Positions 1 through 5,476 of a stretch of 8,621 nt of DNA are shown piece after piece. The DNA lies in contig DIYV01000010.1 of the NCBI GenBank assembly GCA_002429165.1, forward strand, positions 1 to 8,621. Reading direction: 5' to 3'. Positions within the stretch are counted from its first letter, which is position 1; every line of letters starts with the position of its first letter. The notes under the pieces were generated by a model, which saw only the letters and a program-made list of their open reading frames with translations, was not told the origin of the DNA and did no database searches. The stretch comes from Gallionella sp. UBA6045. Lineage in GTDB: Bacteria > Pseudomonadota > Gammaproteobacteria > Burkholderiales > Gallionellaceae. The position numbers and the translations under genes are program-made.

Positions 1-318
1 GTATTGCTGATGGACGAACCGTTCGGTGCGCTGGACGCGCTGACCCGCGCGCACTTGCAGGACGAGCTGATGAAGATCGTCGCCGCCACGCAAAGCACGG
101 TGGTGATGGTGACGCATGATGTGGACGAGGCCGTGCTGCTGTCCGACCGCATCGTGATGATGACCAACGGCCCGGCGGCGACCATAGGCGAAATAATCGA
201 AGTCGATCTGGATAAACCGCGCAACCGGCTGGCTCTGGCGAACGATGCGCGTTACCACAAGCTGCGCGGGGAAGTTCTGGAATTCCTGTATCAGAAGCAG
301 GCCAAGGTGGCTGCTTAA
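1..318 (+). CDS. nrtD: Nitrate ABC transporter ATP-binding protein, C-terminal 105 residues (partial)
   Basis: This is the 3' end of an ABC transporter ATPase of the nitrate/sulfonate/taurine class. The subunit hydrolyses ATP on the cytoplasmic face to drive uptake through the membrane partner. The visible part starts at Walker B (LLMDEP, residues 2-7), continues through the D-loop (GALDA) and has the switch histidine in VTHD at about residue 39. Walker A and the signature motif lie off the left edge. The tail MMTNGPAATIGEIIEVDL resembles NrtC/NrtD-type nitrate ATPases, and nirB downstream in the same orientation supports nitrate as the substrate. Taurine or sulfonate cannot be excluded from 105 residues alone. 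The gene ends TAA at 316-318, and no strong intrinsic terminator follows. Confidence 0.85.
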   Translation, partial: VLLMDEPFGALDALTRAHLQDELMKIVAATQSTVVMVTHDVDEAVLLSDRIVMMTNGPAATIGEIIEVDLDKPRNRLALANDARYHKLRGEVLEFLYQKQAKVAA

Positions 319-405
319 GAGCACCTCTAAATCGAAGTGCAGGCTTGATGAGAAACGAATGGACGCCGTTTCCATGTAATCATTGGAATTGAAGAGCCCG
401 AAATC

Positions 406-428
406 TTGCGAATTTGCCCCTTTAATTC
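406..428 (+). repeat. Tail-motif copy A, left boundary of accessory region
   Basis: This copy reads ttgcgaatttgcccctttaa followed by ttc. It matches the other copies at 1142-1165, 1457-1479, 2277-2300 and, inverted, 5569-5592. Similarity to the 2265-2297 copy extends left to about 395 (agcccgaaatc against agccagaaatta), with about 26 of 32 aligned columns identical. It lies between the end of nrtD and the promoter of the first toxin-antitoxin pair. It is therefore the likely left junction of the accessory DNA. Confidence 0.55.
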
Positions 429-441
429 ACAATCAAACGGC

Positions 442-470
442 TTGCCATTTCGTAGCTTATAAGCTACATT
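442..470 (+). promoter_or_regulatory. Sigma-70 promoter with palindromic operator of the first toxin-antitoxin operon
   Basis: The -35 box TTGCCA (442-447) and -10 box TACATT (465-470) are 17 bp apart. A perfect 16-bp palindrome, gtagcttataagctac (452-467), fills the spacer and touches the -10 box. A repressor bound there would block polymerase, as expected for autoregulation by an HTH antitoxin or by the toxin-antitoxin complex. The predicted transcript start, about 7 bp after the -10 box, falls on or next to the toxin ATG at 477. No Shine-Dalgarno sequence precedes that ATG, so the message is probably leaderless. Confidence 0.7.
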
Positions 471-476
471 ATTTCC

Positions 477-800
477 ATGATCGAAGTATTCCGATACCAG
501 ACCGAAGAGGGTGATGAGCCTTTGACCGACTGGCTACACTCGCTGCGAGACAAGCAGGCGCAGGCCAAAATTCGTGTTCGCATCAAACGCCTGGAGGCTG
601 GCAATTTTGGTGACTGCGACCCGGTAGGCGAGGGAGTGCAGGAATTAAGGGAACACCTGGGTGCCGGCTACCGGGTGTACTTTGGTCGTCATGGCCAGAC
701 GGTTGTAATCCTGTTGTGCGGCGGCGCAAAAAAATCGCAAGCGACAGACATCAAGACCGCCAGGGAATATTGGCAAGATTGGAAAAGGAGACAAACATGA
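477..800 (+). CDS. Type II toxin, RelE/ParE superfamily, phage-derived Gp49/HigB-like
   Basis: This 107-residue protein matches the Gp49-like addiction-module killer family, whose members are ribosome-dependent mRNA interferases. Family signatures run through its length: WLHSLRD (19-25), RIKRLEAGNFGD (36-47), VGEGVQELREHLGAGYRVYF (50-69) and ILLCGGAKKSQATDIKTA (78-95). The length is normal and the ORF is intact, so it is probably functional. The toxin precedes the antitoxin, the HigBA-type order. Its TGA overlaps the antitoxin ATG (ATGA, 797-800), indicating translational coupling. The ATG at 477 has no Shine-Dalgarno sequence and sits at the predicted transcript start. Toxin class is assigned by recognition of the family; target and activity are inferred. 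Confidence 0.88.
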   Translation: MIEVFRYQTEEGDEPLTDWLHSLRDKQAQAKIRVRIKRLEAGNFGDCDPVGEGVQELREHLGAGYRVYFGRHGQTVVILLCGGAKKSQATDIKTAREYWQDWKRRQT

Positions 801-1129
801 GCAAGAAAATAAAAGCAGCGGTATCTCACCATGAACGCGAAGTTGCCGAACTGCGCGCGGATCGTGAGCTGGCCGTCGAATATCTCAAAGCTGCCATGGA
901 ATCGCTCGACGACCCGGATGATCGTGCGGCAGGGCTACTTGCACTGCGCACCATTGCGGAAGCGTATGGCGGCCTTGGAGCAGTTGCGGTCGAAGCCGGG
1001 ATCAGCCGAGAATCGCTGTATCGCACACTCTCTGCCAAGGGTAACCCGACACTGAAAACGCTGCTCGCCGTATTGAAAGCAGTAGGAATGAAACTCTCGG
1101 TAGAGCCGGACCAACACGCTGCGGCATAA
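797..1129 (+). CDS. Addiction module antidote protein, HigA-like HTH antitoxin
   Basis: This 110-residue DNA-binding antitoxin should neutralise the toxin encoded just upstream and repress the shared promoter. The N-terminal part, with AVEYLKAAMESLDD at about 34-47, is typical of the antidote family that pairs with Gp49 toxins. It is followed by an HTH region at about 70-90 (GAVAVEAGISRESLYRTLS) and the conserved GNPTLKTLLAVLKAVGMKL. The start at 797 is chosen because aaggag (785-790) lies six bases before it and it overlaps the toxin stop. A longer in-frame start at 716 lies deep in the toxin and would add 27 residues unlike the family. The pair is complete and looks functional. Confidence 0.9.
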   Translation: MSKKIKAAVSHHEREVAELRADRELAVEYLKAAMESLDDPDDRAAGLLALRTIAEAYGGLGAVAVEAGISRESLYRTLSAKGNPTLKTLLAVLKAVGMKLSVEPDQHAAA

Positions 1130-1141
1130 GCTGGAAAAGTA

Positions 1142-1165
1142 TTTCGAAGCTGACCCTTTTCATTC
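1142..1165 (+). repeat. Tail-motif copy D, after the first toxin-antitoxin pair
   Basis: The sequence tttcgaagctgaccctttt followed by cattc shares the cgaa-ctga-ccc-ttt pattern of the other copies. It lies 12 bp after the antitoxin stop and before the next gene. It is the most divergent plus-strand copy. Confidence 0.4.
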
Positions 1166-1181
1166 GTGCTTTTCATTCGTG
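1156..1181 (+). repeat. Perfect 13-bp tandem duplication (cttttcattcgtg x2)
   Basis: Two adjacent identical copies, 1156-1168 and 1169-1181, overlap the end of tail-motif copy D. They run up to the gaagga ribosome-binding site of the XRE gene that starts at 1197. The array may be slippage, or a repeated operator half-site for the XRE protein. Confidence 0.8.
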
Positions 1182-1196
1182 AAGGAAATTCGCTAA

Positions 1197-1427
1197 ATGC
1201 CCTCAAATATTCCCAACGCGGTGGTCAACAAAGTCATCAACAAAGACATGACACCGGTTCGCGCATGGCGCGAACACCTCGGCCTCACCCAGGCAGAAGT
1301 CGCGCGCCGCCTCGGCATTTCGCAAAGCGCCTATGCCCAGCAAGAAGCCAAGGAACCTGTCAGAAAATCCACCCGCGAGAAAATCGCCAAGGCATTGGGA
1401 ATTGCGCCGGAACAACTGGCGGTTTGA
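1197..1427 (+). CDS. Orphan XRE-family HTH antitoxin-like protein
   Basis: This 76-residue Cro/C1-type HTH protein carries the motif HLGLTQAEVARRLGISQSAY at about 27-46. The surrounding pattern MTPVRAWREH...QQEAKEPVRKSTREKIAKALGI is typical of XRE antitoxins that partner RelE-type toxins. The ATG at 1197 is preceded by gaagga (1181-1186). No toxin-like ORF sits directly beside it: upstream is the higA-like gene plus 67 bp, and downstream is a repeat region followed by the Phd/ParE pair. It may have lost its toxin, act as an anti-addiction antitoxin, or regulate neighbouring modules. Its last codons lie within the 80-bp direct repeat, and a decayed copy of them occurs at 2212-2247. Confidence 0.8.
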   Translation: MPSNIPNAVVNKVINKDMTPVRAWREHLGLTQAEVARRLGISQSAYAQQEAKEPVRKSTREKIAKALGIAPEQLAV

Positions 1428-1470
1428 GGTTGGTTGGTGTTGGTAGCCAGAGATTATTACGAACCTGATC
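1391..1470 (+). repeat. 80-bp imperfect direct repeat, copy 1
   Basis: These 80 bases align without gaps to 2211-2290, an offset of exactly 820, with 65 identical positions. Copy 1 contains the last 12 codons of the XRE gene and the 3' sequence up to tail-motif copy C. The pair brackets the Phd/ParE module. Of the 15 differences, 14 are transitions. Confidence 0.85.
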
Positions 1471-1479
1471 CTTTAATTC
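1457..1479 (+). repeat. Tail-motif copy C, after the orphan XRE gene
   Basis: The sequence ttacgaacctgatccttta followed by attc closes the XRE module and partly overlaps direct-repeat copy 1. It is the closest to the consensus over its cgaacctga part. Confidence 0.55.
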
Positions 1480-1528
1480 TTCAGGGGAAGAAAAAGCAAA
1501 ACGTGATGTAGCGCTATGCATGGCAGCC

Positions 1529-1564
1529 TTGCCATAAGACCATTAAAAGACTATATTCGGTCTT
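1529..1564 (+). promoter_or_regulatory. Sigma-70 promoter and inverted-repeat operator of the phd/parE-type operon
   Basis: TTGCCA (1529-1534) and TATATT (1552-1557) are separated by 17 bp, each one mismatch from consensus. An inverted repeat aagacc (1536-1541) / ggtctt (1559-1564) brackets the -10 region and is a good candidate operator for Phd autorepression. A second small hairpin, atggc/gccat (1520-1524, 1531-1535), overlaps the -35 box. The start of transcription should be near 1564. The gene has a normal ribosome-binding site, aaggag (1574-1579). Confidence 0.65.
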
Positions 1565-1585
1565 GGTTATTTCAAGGAGCCAATC

Positions 1586-1861
1586 ATGCGCCCAGCCAAC
1601 ATCAAACCCATAAGCTATCTCAAGGCCAATGCTGCCGAGGTACTCCAAAACCTTTCCGAAAACCGCGAACCCTTTCTGATCACCCAGAACGGGGAAGCCA
1701 GAGCGGTCATGCAAGACATCGCCACCTATGAGAACACACAGGAAACATTGGCTCTGCTGAAGATACTGGCGCTGGGTAATCAGGAAATCTCGGAAGGAAA
1801 GATCACGCCCATCACAAACGTCGCTCGCCGCATTCGCTCCAAAAAGATCGCAGAAAAGTGA
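1586..1861 (+). CDS. Type II antitoxin, Phd/YefM family
   Basis: This 91-residue antitoxin should bind and neutralise the following ParE/RelE-type toxin and repress its own promoter. The N-terminal DNA-binding Phd fold is recognised by ISYLKANAAEVLQNLSENREPFLITQNGEARAVM (about 9-42), which includes the characteristic L-x-x-(T/I)-QNG-x-(A/P)-x-AV strand. The C-terminal part (about 48-91) is the basic toxin-binding tail, ending RRIRSKKIAEK. The ATG at 1586 has aaggag six bases upstream (1574-1579). Antitoxin-first order is normal for this family. A 14-bp tandem duplication starts across its stop codon. Confidence 0.9.
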   Translation: MRPANIKPISYLKANAAEVLQNLSENREPFLITQNGEARAVMQDIATYENTQETLALLKILALGNQEISEGKITPITNVARRIRSKKIAEK

Positions 1862-1885
1862 TACCAGCAAAGTGATACCAGCAAA
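1855..1885 (+). repeat. 14-bp tandem duplication between antitoxin stop and toxin start
   Basis: The unit aaagtgataccagc occurs at 1855-1868, and its repeat follows with a period of 14 up to 1885. Removing one unit would place the toxin ATG 10 bp after the antitoxin stop instead of 24 bp. No Shine-Dalgarno sequence is visible before the toxin start. The insertion may therefore weaken translational coupling and lower toxin output. Confidence 0.8.
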
Positions 1886-2212
1886 ATGAGCTACAAGGTA
1901 TTGCTCACGCATGGCGCAGAGCGCGATCTTGAAGCGATCTATGATTACATCGCCGAAAATGACACGCAGACCAACGCAAATTACGTACTGGACAAACTGA
2001 TGGAAGTGGCCGAGTCATTGGCGGCCTTCCCCGAGCGCGGCTCCTATCCCAAAGAACTGCTCGCCCTCGGCATCCGCGAATATCGTCAGGCGCATTTCAA
2101 ACCCTACCGGCTCATCTATCGGGTCAGTGGCAAGCAAGTGATCATCTACATCATTGCAGATGGGCGGCGCGACATGCAGACACTGCTGACGCGCAGAATG
2201 CTTGGTGTATAG
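1886..2212 (+). CDS. Type II toxin, ParE/RelE family
   Basis: This 108-residue protein has the plasmid-stabilisation (ParE) fold. It starts with VLLTHGAERDLEAIYDYIAEND (about 5-26), continues with LAAFPERGSYPKEL (45-58) and GIREYRQAHFKPYRLIYRV (62-80), and ends with IIADGRRDMQTLLTRRML (89-106). These are the usual landmarks of the family, including the C-terminal arginine-rich strand. Members either poison DNA gyrase (ParE) or cleave mRNA (RelE); the sequence suggests ParE but does not settle it. It is intact, second in an operon with the Phd-type antitoxin, and lacks an obvious ribosome-binding site. Its stop codon is where direct-repeat copy 2 begins. Confidence 0.9.
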   Translation: MSYKVLLTHGAERDLEAIYDYIAENDTQTNANYVLDKLMEVAESLAAFPERGSYPKELLALGIREYRQAHFKPYRLIYRVSGKQVIIYIIADGRRDMQTLLTRRMLGV

Positions 2213-2290
2213 CATTGAAAAATGCGCTGGAATAACTGACGGCTTGAGGCTGGTTGGTGTTGGCAGCCAGAAATTATTGCGAACCCGGCC
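2211..2290 (+). repeat. 80-bp imperfect direct repeat, copy 2
   Basis: This copy aligns to 1391-1470 with 65 of 80 identities and no gaps. Homology begins exactly at the stop codon of the ParE-type toxin, which marks a sharp junction. It includes a small hairpin, ggctg (2248-2252) / cagcc (2264-2268), which is imperfect in copy 1. Confidence 0.85.
2212..2247 (+). pseudogene. Fossil of the 3' end of an XRE antitoxin gene
   Basis: In the frame matching the XRE gene, this stretch reads A-L-K-N-A-L-E-stop-L-T-A-stop, against A-L-G-I-A-P-E-Q-L-A-V-stop at 1392-1427. The glutamine codon CAA has become TAA, and the original TGA is preserved at 2245-2247. Only the last 12 codons exist, so this is a relic carried in the direct repeat and not an expressed gene. 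Confidence 0.65.
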
Positions 2291-2300
2291 CCTTTAACGC
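2277..2300 (+). repeat. Tail-motif copy B, after the phd/parE-type module
   Basis: The sequence ttgcgaacccggccccttta followed by acgc lies just before the methyltransferase promoter. It matches copy A at 406-428 over ttgcgaa and cccctttaa. Confidence 0.55.
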
Positions 2301-2315
2301 TAGTGAAAATAGCAA

Positions 2316-2344
2316 TGGCCAGCAATAGATCGTTCAGTTAAAAT
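2316..2344 (+). promoter_or_regulatory. Candidate promoter of the methyltransferase gene
   Basis: TGGCCA (2316-2321) and TAAAAT (2339-2344) are 17 bp apart. The -35 match is modest (4 of 6). The purine-rich aagggggagg (2352-2361) just before ATG 2363 serves as ribosome-binding site. The methyltransferase can therefore be expressed independently of the endonuclease. Confidence 0.4.
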
Positions 2345-2362
2345 ATTGAGCAAGGGGGAGGT

Positions 2363-3304
2363 ATGCCAAAAGCTGTTTCGTTGTTTTCTGGGTGCGGTGG
2401 ATCGGATGCGGGAGTAATCGCAGCTGGTTTCGATGTGGTCATGGCCAATGACAAGCTACCCTATGCAAGAGATGTATATCTCGCGAATCTCCCGGCCACA
2501 GATTATGTGCTTGGCGATATATCCAAGGTAAAAGAATTTCCCAACTCTGAACTGCTGGTAGGTTGCTACCCTTGCCAAGGGTTTAGCCAAGGCGGGGTAC
2601 GCGATCCTTCTCGTCGCATCAATACTCTCTACCTAGAATTTGCTCGTGCGTTGCATACCATCCGACCCAAGGCATTTATTGTGGAGAATGTTTCTGGGAT
2701 GGTGCGCAAGAATTTTAAGCACCTACTAGAAGACCAACTCAAAGTCTTTACCGAGGCAGGCTATAGAGTTAAAGCTGAGGTGTTAAATGCAGCGAATTAC
2801 GGAGTCGCTCAGGAGCGTCGACGCATTTTCATCGTTGGCCTACGCAACGATTTAGGCTTGGAGTATAAATTTCCCCTACCCACCCACGGTCCTGACCAGA
2901 TGCAACCACATGCTTCACTTCGTGAGGTGATTGGTGAGTTACCCGAATGGCCAGAAGGCGAGTTTTATGACTTGGATTTTCATTGGTACTACCTATCTCG
3001 TGATCGTCGGCGTGGATGGGATCAAACATCCAAGACTATTGTGGCCAACCCGCGCCACATGCCGCTACACCCCGCAAGCCCGCCGCTAAATAAAATAGAG
3101 CACAATGTTTGGCAGTTTGCTCATGAGGGTAGGGCACGGCGATTTTCCTATCGAGAGGCAGCGCGAATTCAAGGTTTCGGTAATTTGCAATTCCCCGATA
3201 CAGCACCTGGTAGCTTGAACATGCGCTATACCGTTGTTGGCAATGCGGTGCCGCCTCCCTTATTTGAAGCTGTAGCACGAGCATTGCCAGCAATTTGGGA
3301 TTGA
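2363..3304 (+). CDS. DNA (cytosine-5-)-methyltransferase of a restriction-modification system
   Basis: This 313-residue enzyme transfers a methyl group from S-adenosylmethionine to C5 of cytosine in a specific DNA site. The motif order is canonical. Motif I is AVSLFSGCGG (4-13), motif IV is GCYPCQGFSQGG with catalytic Cys71 (67-78), motif VI is ENV (108-110) and motif VIII is QERRRIF (150-156). A short target-recognition region follows (about 160-260), then motif IX REAARIQGF (264-272) and motif X GNAVPP (293-298). The length is at the small end of the family. Its stop is one base from the convergent endonuclease stop, so it most likely protects the host from that enzyme. The recognition sequence cannot be read from the protein. 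Confidence 0.96.
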   Translation: MPKAVSLFSGCGGSDAGVIAAGFDVVMANDKLPYARDVYLANLPATDYVLGDISKVKEFPNSELLVGCYPCQGFSQGGVRDPSRRINTLYLEFARALHTIRPKAFIVENVSGMVRKNFKHLLEDQLKVFTEAGYRVKAEVLNAANYGVAQERRRIFIVGLRNDLGLEYKFPLPTHGPDQMQPHASLREVIGELPEWPEGEFYDLDFHWYYLSRDRRRGWDQTSKTIVANPRHMPLHPASPPLNKIEHNVWQFAHEGRARRFSYREAARIQGFGNLQFPDTAPGSLNMRYTVVGNAVPPPLFEAVARALPAIWD

Positions 3305-3305
3305 A

Positions 3306-4220
3306 TCAGGCGTACGCCATGCCCGCCACTTCATCAACAAACGCCATGGTTGGCAGCGTTGCGTGGAGATCAAACTCTTGGGAAAGTCGCATGATGCGCA
3401 GTCGATCAACGATGATTGCTGGGCCAATTTCGCTCTTGTAAGCCCAGTCGCCATTGAATTCCCGTAAATCCAAAGGCAAAAAGTAATAGTTAGCCCATGG
3501 ATGCATTACCGGCAGCTTCCGCTGGTGCATAAACCACGATGCTTCCACATGTTTAAATCGCCAATCCTCCCGTGAACAACCACATTGAGCAAAGGAGATT
3601 GGAATGCCTTCCCGCTCATCAGACATTCCGTGCCAAGCGATTAAATCAATACCGCCATCGCCGCTGTTGTTAGGCTTGAAATCGGAGGGCTTGATGTTTG
3701 GCGTACATCGTATATCAGCGGCCATTTGGGTCATCTTTTGATACAAGTGCCCAGTATAAGGCGCTTCTGCTCCGCCACCAGCCCACGTTGCACGAACTTC
3801 AGAGCCCGTTGGCATCAGGTGTGAGAATACGGCAAAACATGTCTCTTCAAAAGCTCTAGTTACCTCGCCCTTACGAGTATTGGGTATATGTCGCATGGAT
3901 GCGGAAATCAGCAGACTCATATATAACCGATGAGACTCAGCACCATTGTTCTCTAGAATAAGCGTATCCTCATCTTCGGAGATTGCAAATGGATAGTCCG
4001 CTTTGAATTCGAGCTTGCGAATCCCCGCAAAGTTGATAATGTCTCGCCACCTCAATTCGGCATCGAACCCACTTCCAAGACTGCGGGCTCGACGCTCTAG
4101 GCTGATGAAATCTCCTCGTGAAAAGCAGCGGTCTGGATGAATTAGCGCGCGTAATTCCGAAAAGTCGCACCATAAAAAAGCATCCGTCCCGCCCGGATGT
4201 GTCTCCAGATTTTCTAGCAT
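3306..4220 (-). CDS. Putative restriction endonuclease, PD-(D/E)XK-like
   Basis: This 304-residue protein is probably the nuclease partner of the adjacent cytosine methyltransferase. The visible support is the block SGDGGIDLIAWHG (186-198) followed by ISFAQCG (208-214). That is an acidic residue after a glycine turn, then a beta strand, as in PD-(D/E)XK nucleases of the D...Q-x-K type. Here the expected lysine is not in the usual place after Gln212, so the active site is non-canonical or displaced. Conserved acids FEE (124-126) could supply the first helix. Its ATG lies three bases after the ParB-like gene's stop, indicating one operon. The assignment as a restriction enzyme rests on these motifs plus context and is not certain. 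Confidence 0.65.
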   Translation of the reverse strand: MLENLETHPGGTDAFLWCDFSELRALIHPDRCFSRGDFISLERRARSLGSGFDAELRWRDIINFAGIRKLEFKADYPFAISEDEDTLILENNGAESHRLYMSLLISASMRHIPNTRKGEVTRAFEETCFAVFSHLMPTGSEVRATWAGGGAEAPYTGHLYQKMTQMAADIRCTPNIKPSDFKPNNSGDGGIDLIAWHGMSDEREGIPISFAQCGCSREDWRFKHVEASWFMHQRKLPVMHPWANYYFLPLDLREFNGDWAYKSEIGPAIIVDRLRIMRLSQEFDLHATLPTMAFVDEVAGMAYA

Positions 4221-4223
4221 GAA

Positions 4224-5309
4224 TTATTCCTCGTCCAGCTTCTCTCGGATGTATTTGCGAACATCACGTATGCGATCAAATAGCACTTCAGCAATATCCA
4301 CGTGTGTCTCTGAGAAAGGCCGAGTTTTTTGGAGCATGTTCCAAATTACACGCATGCGCTCGTCGGCTTGTTCCATGGCTGTTTGTAGTGCAGCTTGCGG
4401 GCCATCGGTATAAAGAAAAGCTTCGGATAGATTACCAGTATCCTTCAGAACTACTAGAGCATCGCCGCTCTCAACAATGCAGGCTAACTCCTTCAAGTTA
4501 CGTGATTCACCTAGAATCGTCCTGCCCTGTTGATCTTTAGCGAACATCCAAGAAAAAGCACTCTCAAGGTTATTCGCTTTAAGGTTGGACATCTCGATGT
4601 CGGTTGAACTCTCCAGTCCAAGCCAAGTGTATATCTGTTTGTAATATAGTGCTGTGGTGATTAAGGAGAATTCGATGTCCTCCGCACGAATTGGGAGATT
4701 AAAGAATTTGCTGCCTTCGGCGCGTTGATAAAGTGATAATGCAGTGAGTAATTTCCCAACGTAATCCTGTTTACTACCGATGTCGTTAGCCAACGCTTTT
4801 AGTTGTGCCTGCCTATCCAGATCAGGATAAAACTCCTCCCGAAGTTGTGCCAGATATCTCGCCTTTGAGAGGGAGTCCCATTCCTTGATGCCAGTGATGT
4901 GCCGGTAACCGAGATAGCGTAGCACCTCACGCCGGGTCGGATAGATGATACAAGGAAGTTCGATTGGCGGCTTCTGTTGTACCTCTTCACGTATGAGTTT
5001 GATACTGGCACTACGTCGTTTTGGTGGTTTAATCTCTTCGTTGAGAAGTTTCGAAGCAGCAAGCCGACGATTGCCTTCTACTACTATCCACTTACCGTTC
5101 TTGTCAGCAACAATAAGAAGCGGCTCTCCCTCGAAATAGCCCTTTTGGCCGATGGAAAGCATCAGCTCCTGAACTCCTTCGTCGTCCAACATCTCCTCAA
5201 TTACGGCTTCAACTGAGGATGGGTCATTAAGTCGATAAAAGCGTGGATTTTCTGGATCGAAATGGAGTTCCGCCGTGGGAATAAACCTGATTTTTTGGGG
5301 TGTAGTCAT
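4224..5309 (-). CDS. ParB/Srx-fold N-terminal domain protein in the restriction-modification locus
   Basis: This 361-residue protein has a ParB-like N-terminal domain. FDPENPRF (17-24) resembles ParB box I. GYFEGEPLLI (57-66) and WIVVEGNRRLAASKLL (74-89) correspond to the conserved G-(E/N)-R-R-x-x-A region that binds a nucleotide in ParB, Srx and SerK relatives. A middle stretch, ITGIKEWDSLSKARYLAQLREEF (138-160), precedes a helical part with GSKQDYVGKLLTAL (178-191), like the KorB/ParB HTH. The C-terminal 170 residues are unrecognised and helical. There is no ParA gene nearby, so a plasmid-partition role is unlikely. The gene leads the endonuclease operon, so it may regulate or assist restriction; that is inference. 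Confidence 0.75.
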   Translation of the reverse strand: MTTPQKIRFIPTAELHFDPENPRFYRLNDPSSVEAVIEEMLDDEGVQELMLSIGQKGYFEGEPLLIVADKNGKWIVVEGNRRLAASKLLNEEIKPPKRRSASIKLIREEVQQKPPIELPCIIYPTRREVLRYLGYRHITGIKEWDSLSKARYLAQLREEFYPDLDRQAQLKALANDIGSKQDYVGKLLTALSLYQRAEGSKFFNLPIRAEDIEFSLITTALYYKQIYTWLGLESSTDIEMSNLKANNLESAFSWMFAKDQQGRTILGESRNLKELACIVESGDALVVLKDTGNLSEAFLYTDGPQAALQTAMEQADERMRVIWNMLQKTRPFSETHVDIAEVLFDRIRDVRKYIREKLDEE

Positions 5310-5328
5310 GATCTCTTCAAAAGACGAA

Positions 5329-5334
5329 ATTATA
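5329..5334 (-). promoter_or_regulatory. Perfect -10 box upstream of the ParB-like gene
   Basis: On the minus strand this reads TATAAT, 19 bp before the start codon, in a very A+T-rich stretch. No good -35 box lies at 16-18 bp. Transcription would begin only about 12 bases before the ATG, so the leader would be short, with gaagag just before the start. Confidence 0.4.
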
Positions 5335-5433
5335 GTAAATGAAAAAATTTACCTATTGACTCAGAAACAATCGGTCGCTGCCGTTGGCTATCAAAAAAGT
5401 GTATTAATAGCTTTGTGTAGCTAAAGAAAAAAC

Positions 5434-5463
5434 AATATAACCACATACTACCTGCTATGGCAA
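5434..5463 (-). promoter_or_regulatory. Candidate distal promoter of the ParB-like/endonuclease operon
   Basis: On the minus strand TTGCCA (5463-5458) and TATATT (5439-5434) are 18 bp apart, each one mismatch from consensus. It would start a leader of about 118 nt. A small hairpin, tagct/agcta (5408-5412, 5419-5423), lies in that leader. Confidence 0.4.
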
Positions 5464-5476
5464 ATAGAGGCTGGAA

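Noticed and set aside
716..796. Longer N-terminus for the HigA-like antitoxin
   Set aside because: It would lie inside the toxin gene and lacks a ribosome-binding site, whereas 797 has aaggag and the typical ATGA overlap.
826..1206. 126-codon minus-strand frame over the HigA-like antitoxin
   Set aside because: Its serine-rich translation is antisense to a well-supported antitoxin gene.
2248..2263. Two-tier G-quadruplex (four GG runs)
   Set aside because: GG-only tiers are weak and common. The small hairpin and repeat context explain the sequence equally well.
1401..2300. Integron attC sites flanking the toxin-antitoxin modules
   Set aside because: No GTTRRRY / RYYYAAC core pair with the right symmetry was found in the repeats, and no integron integrase is present in the window.
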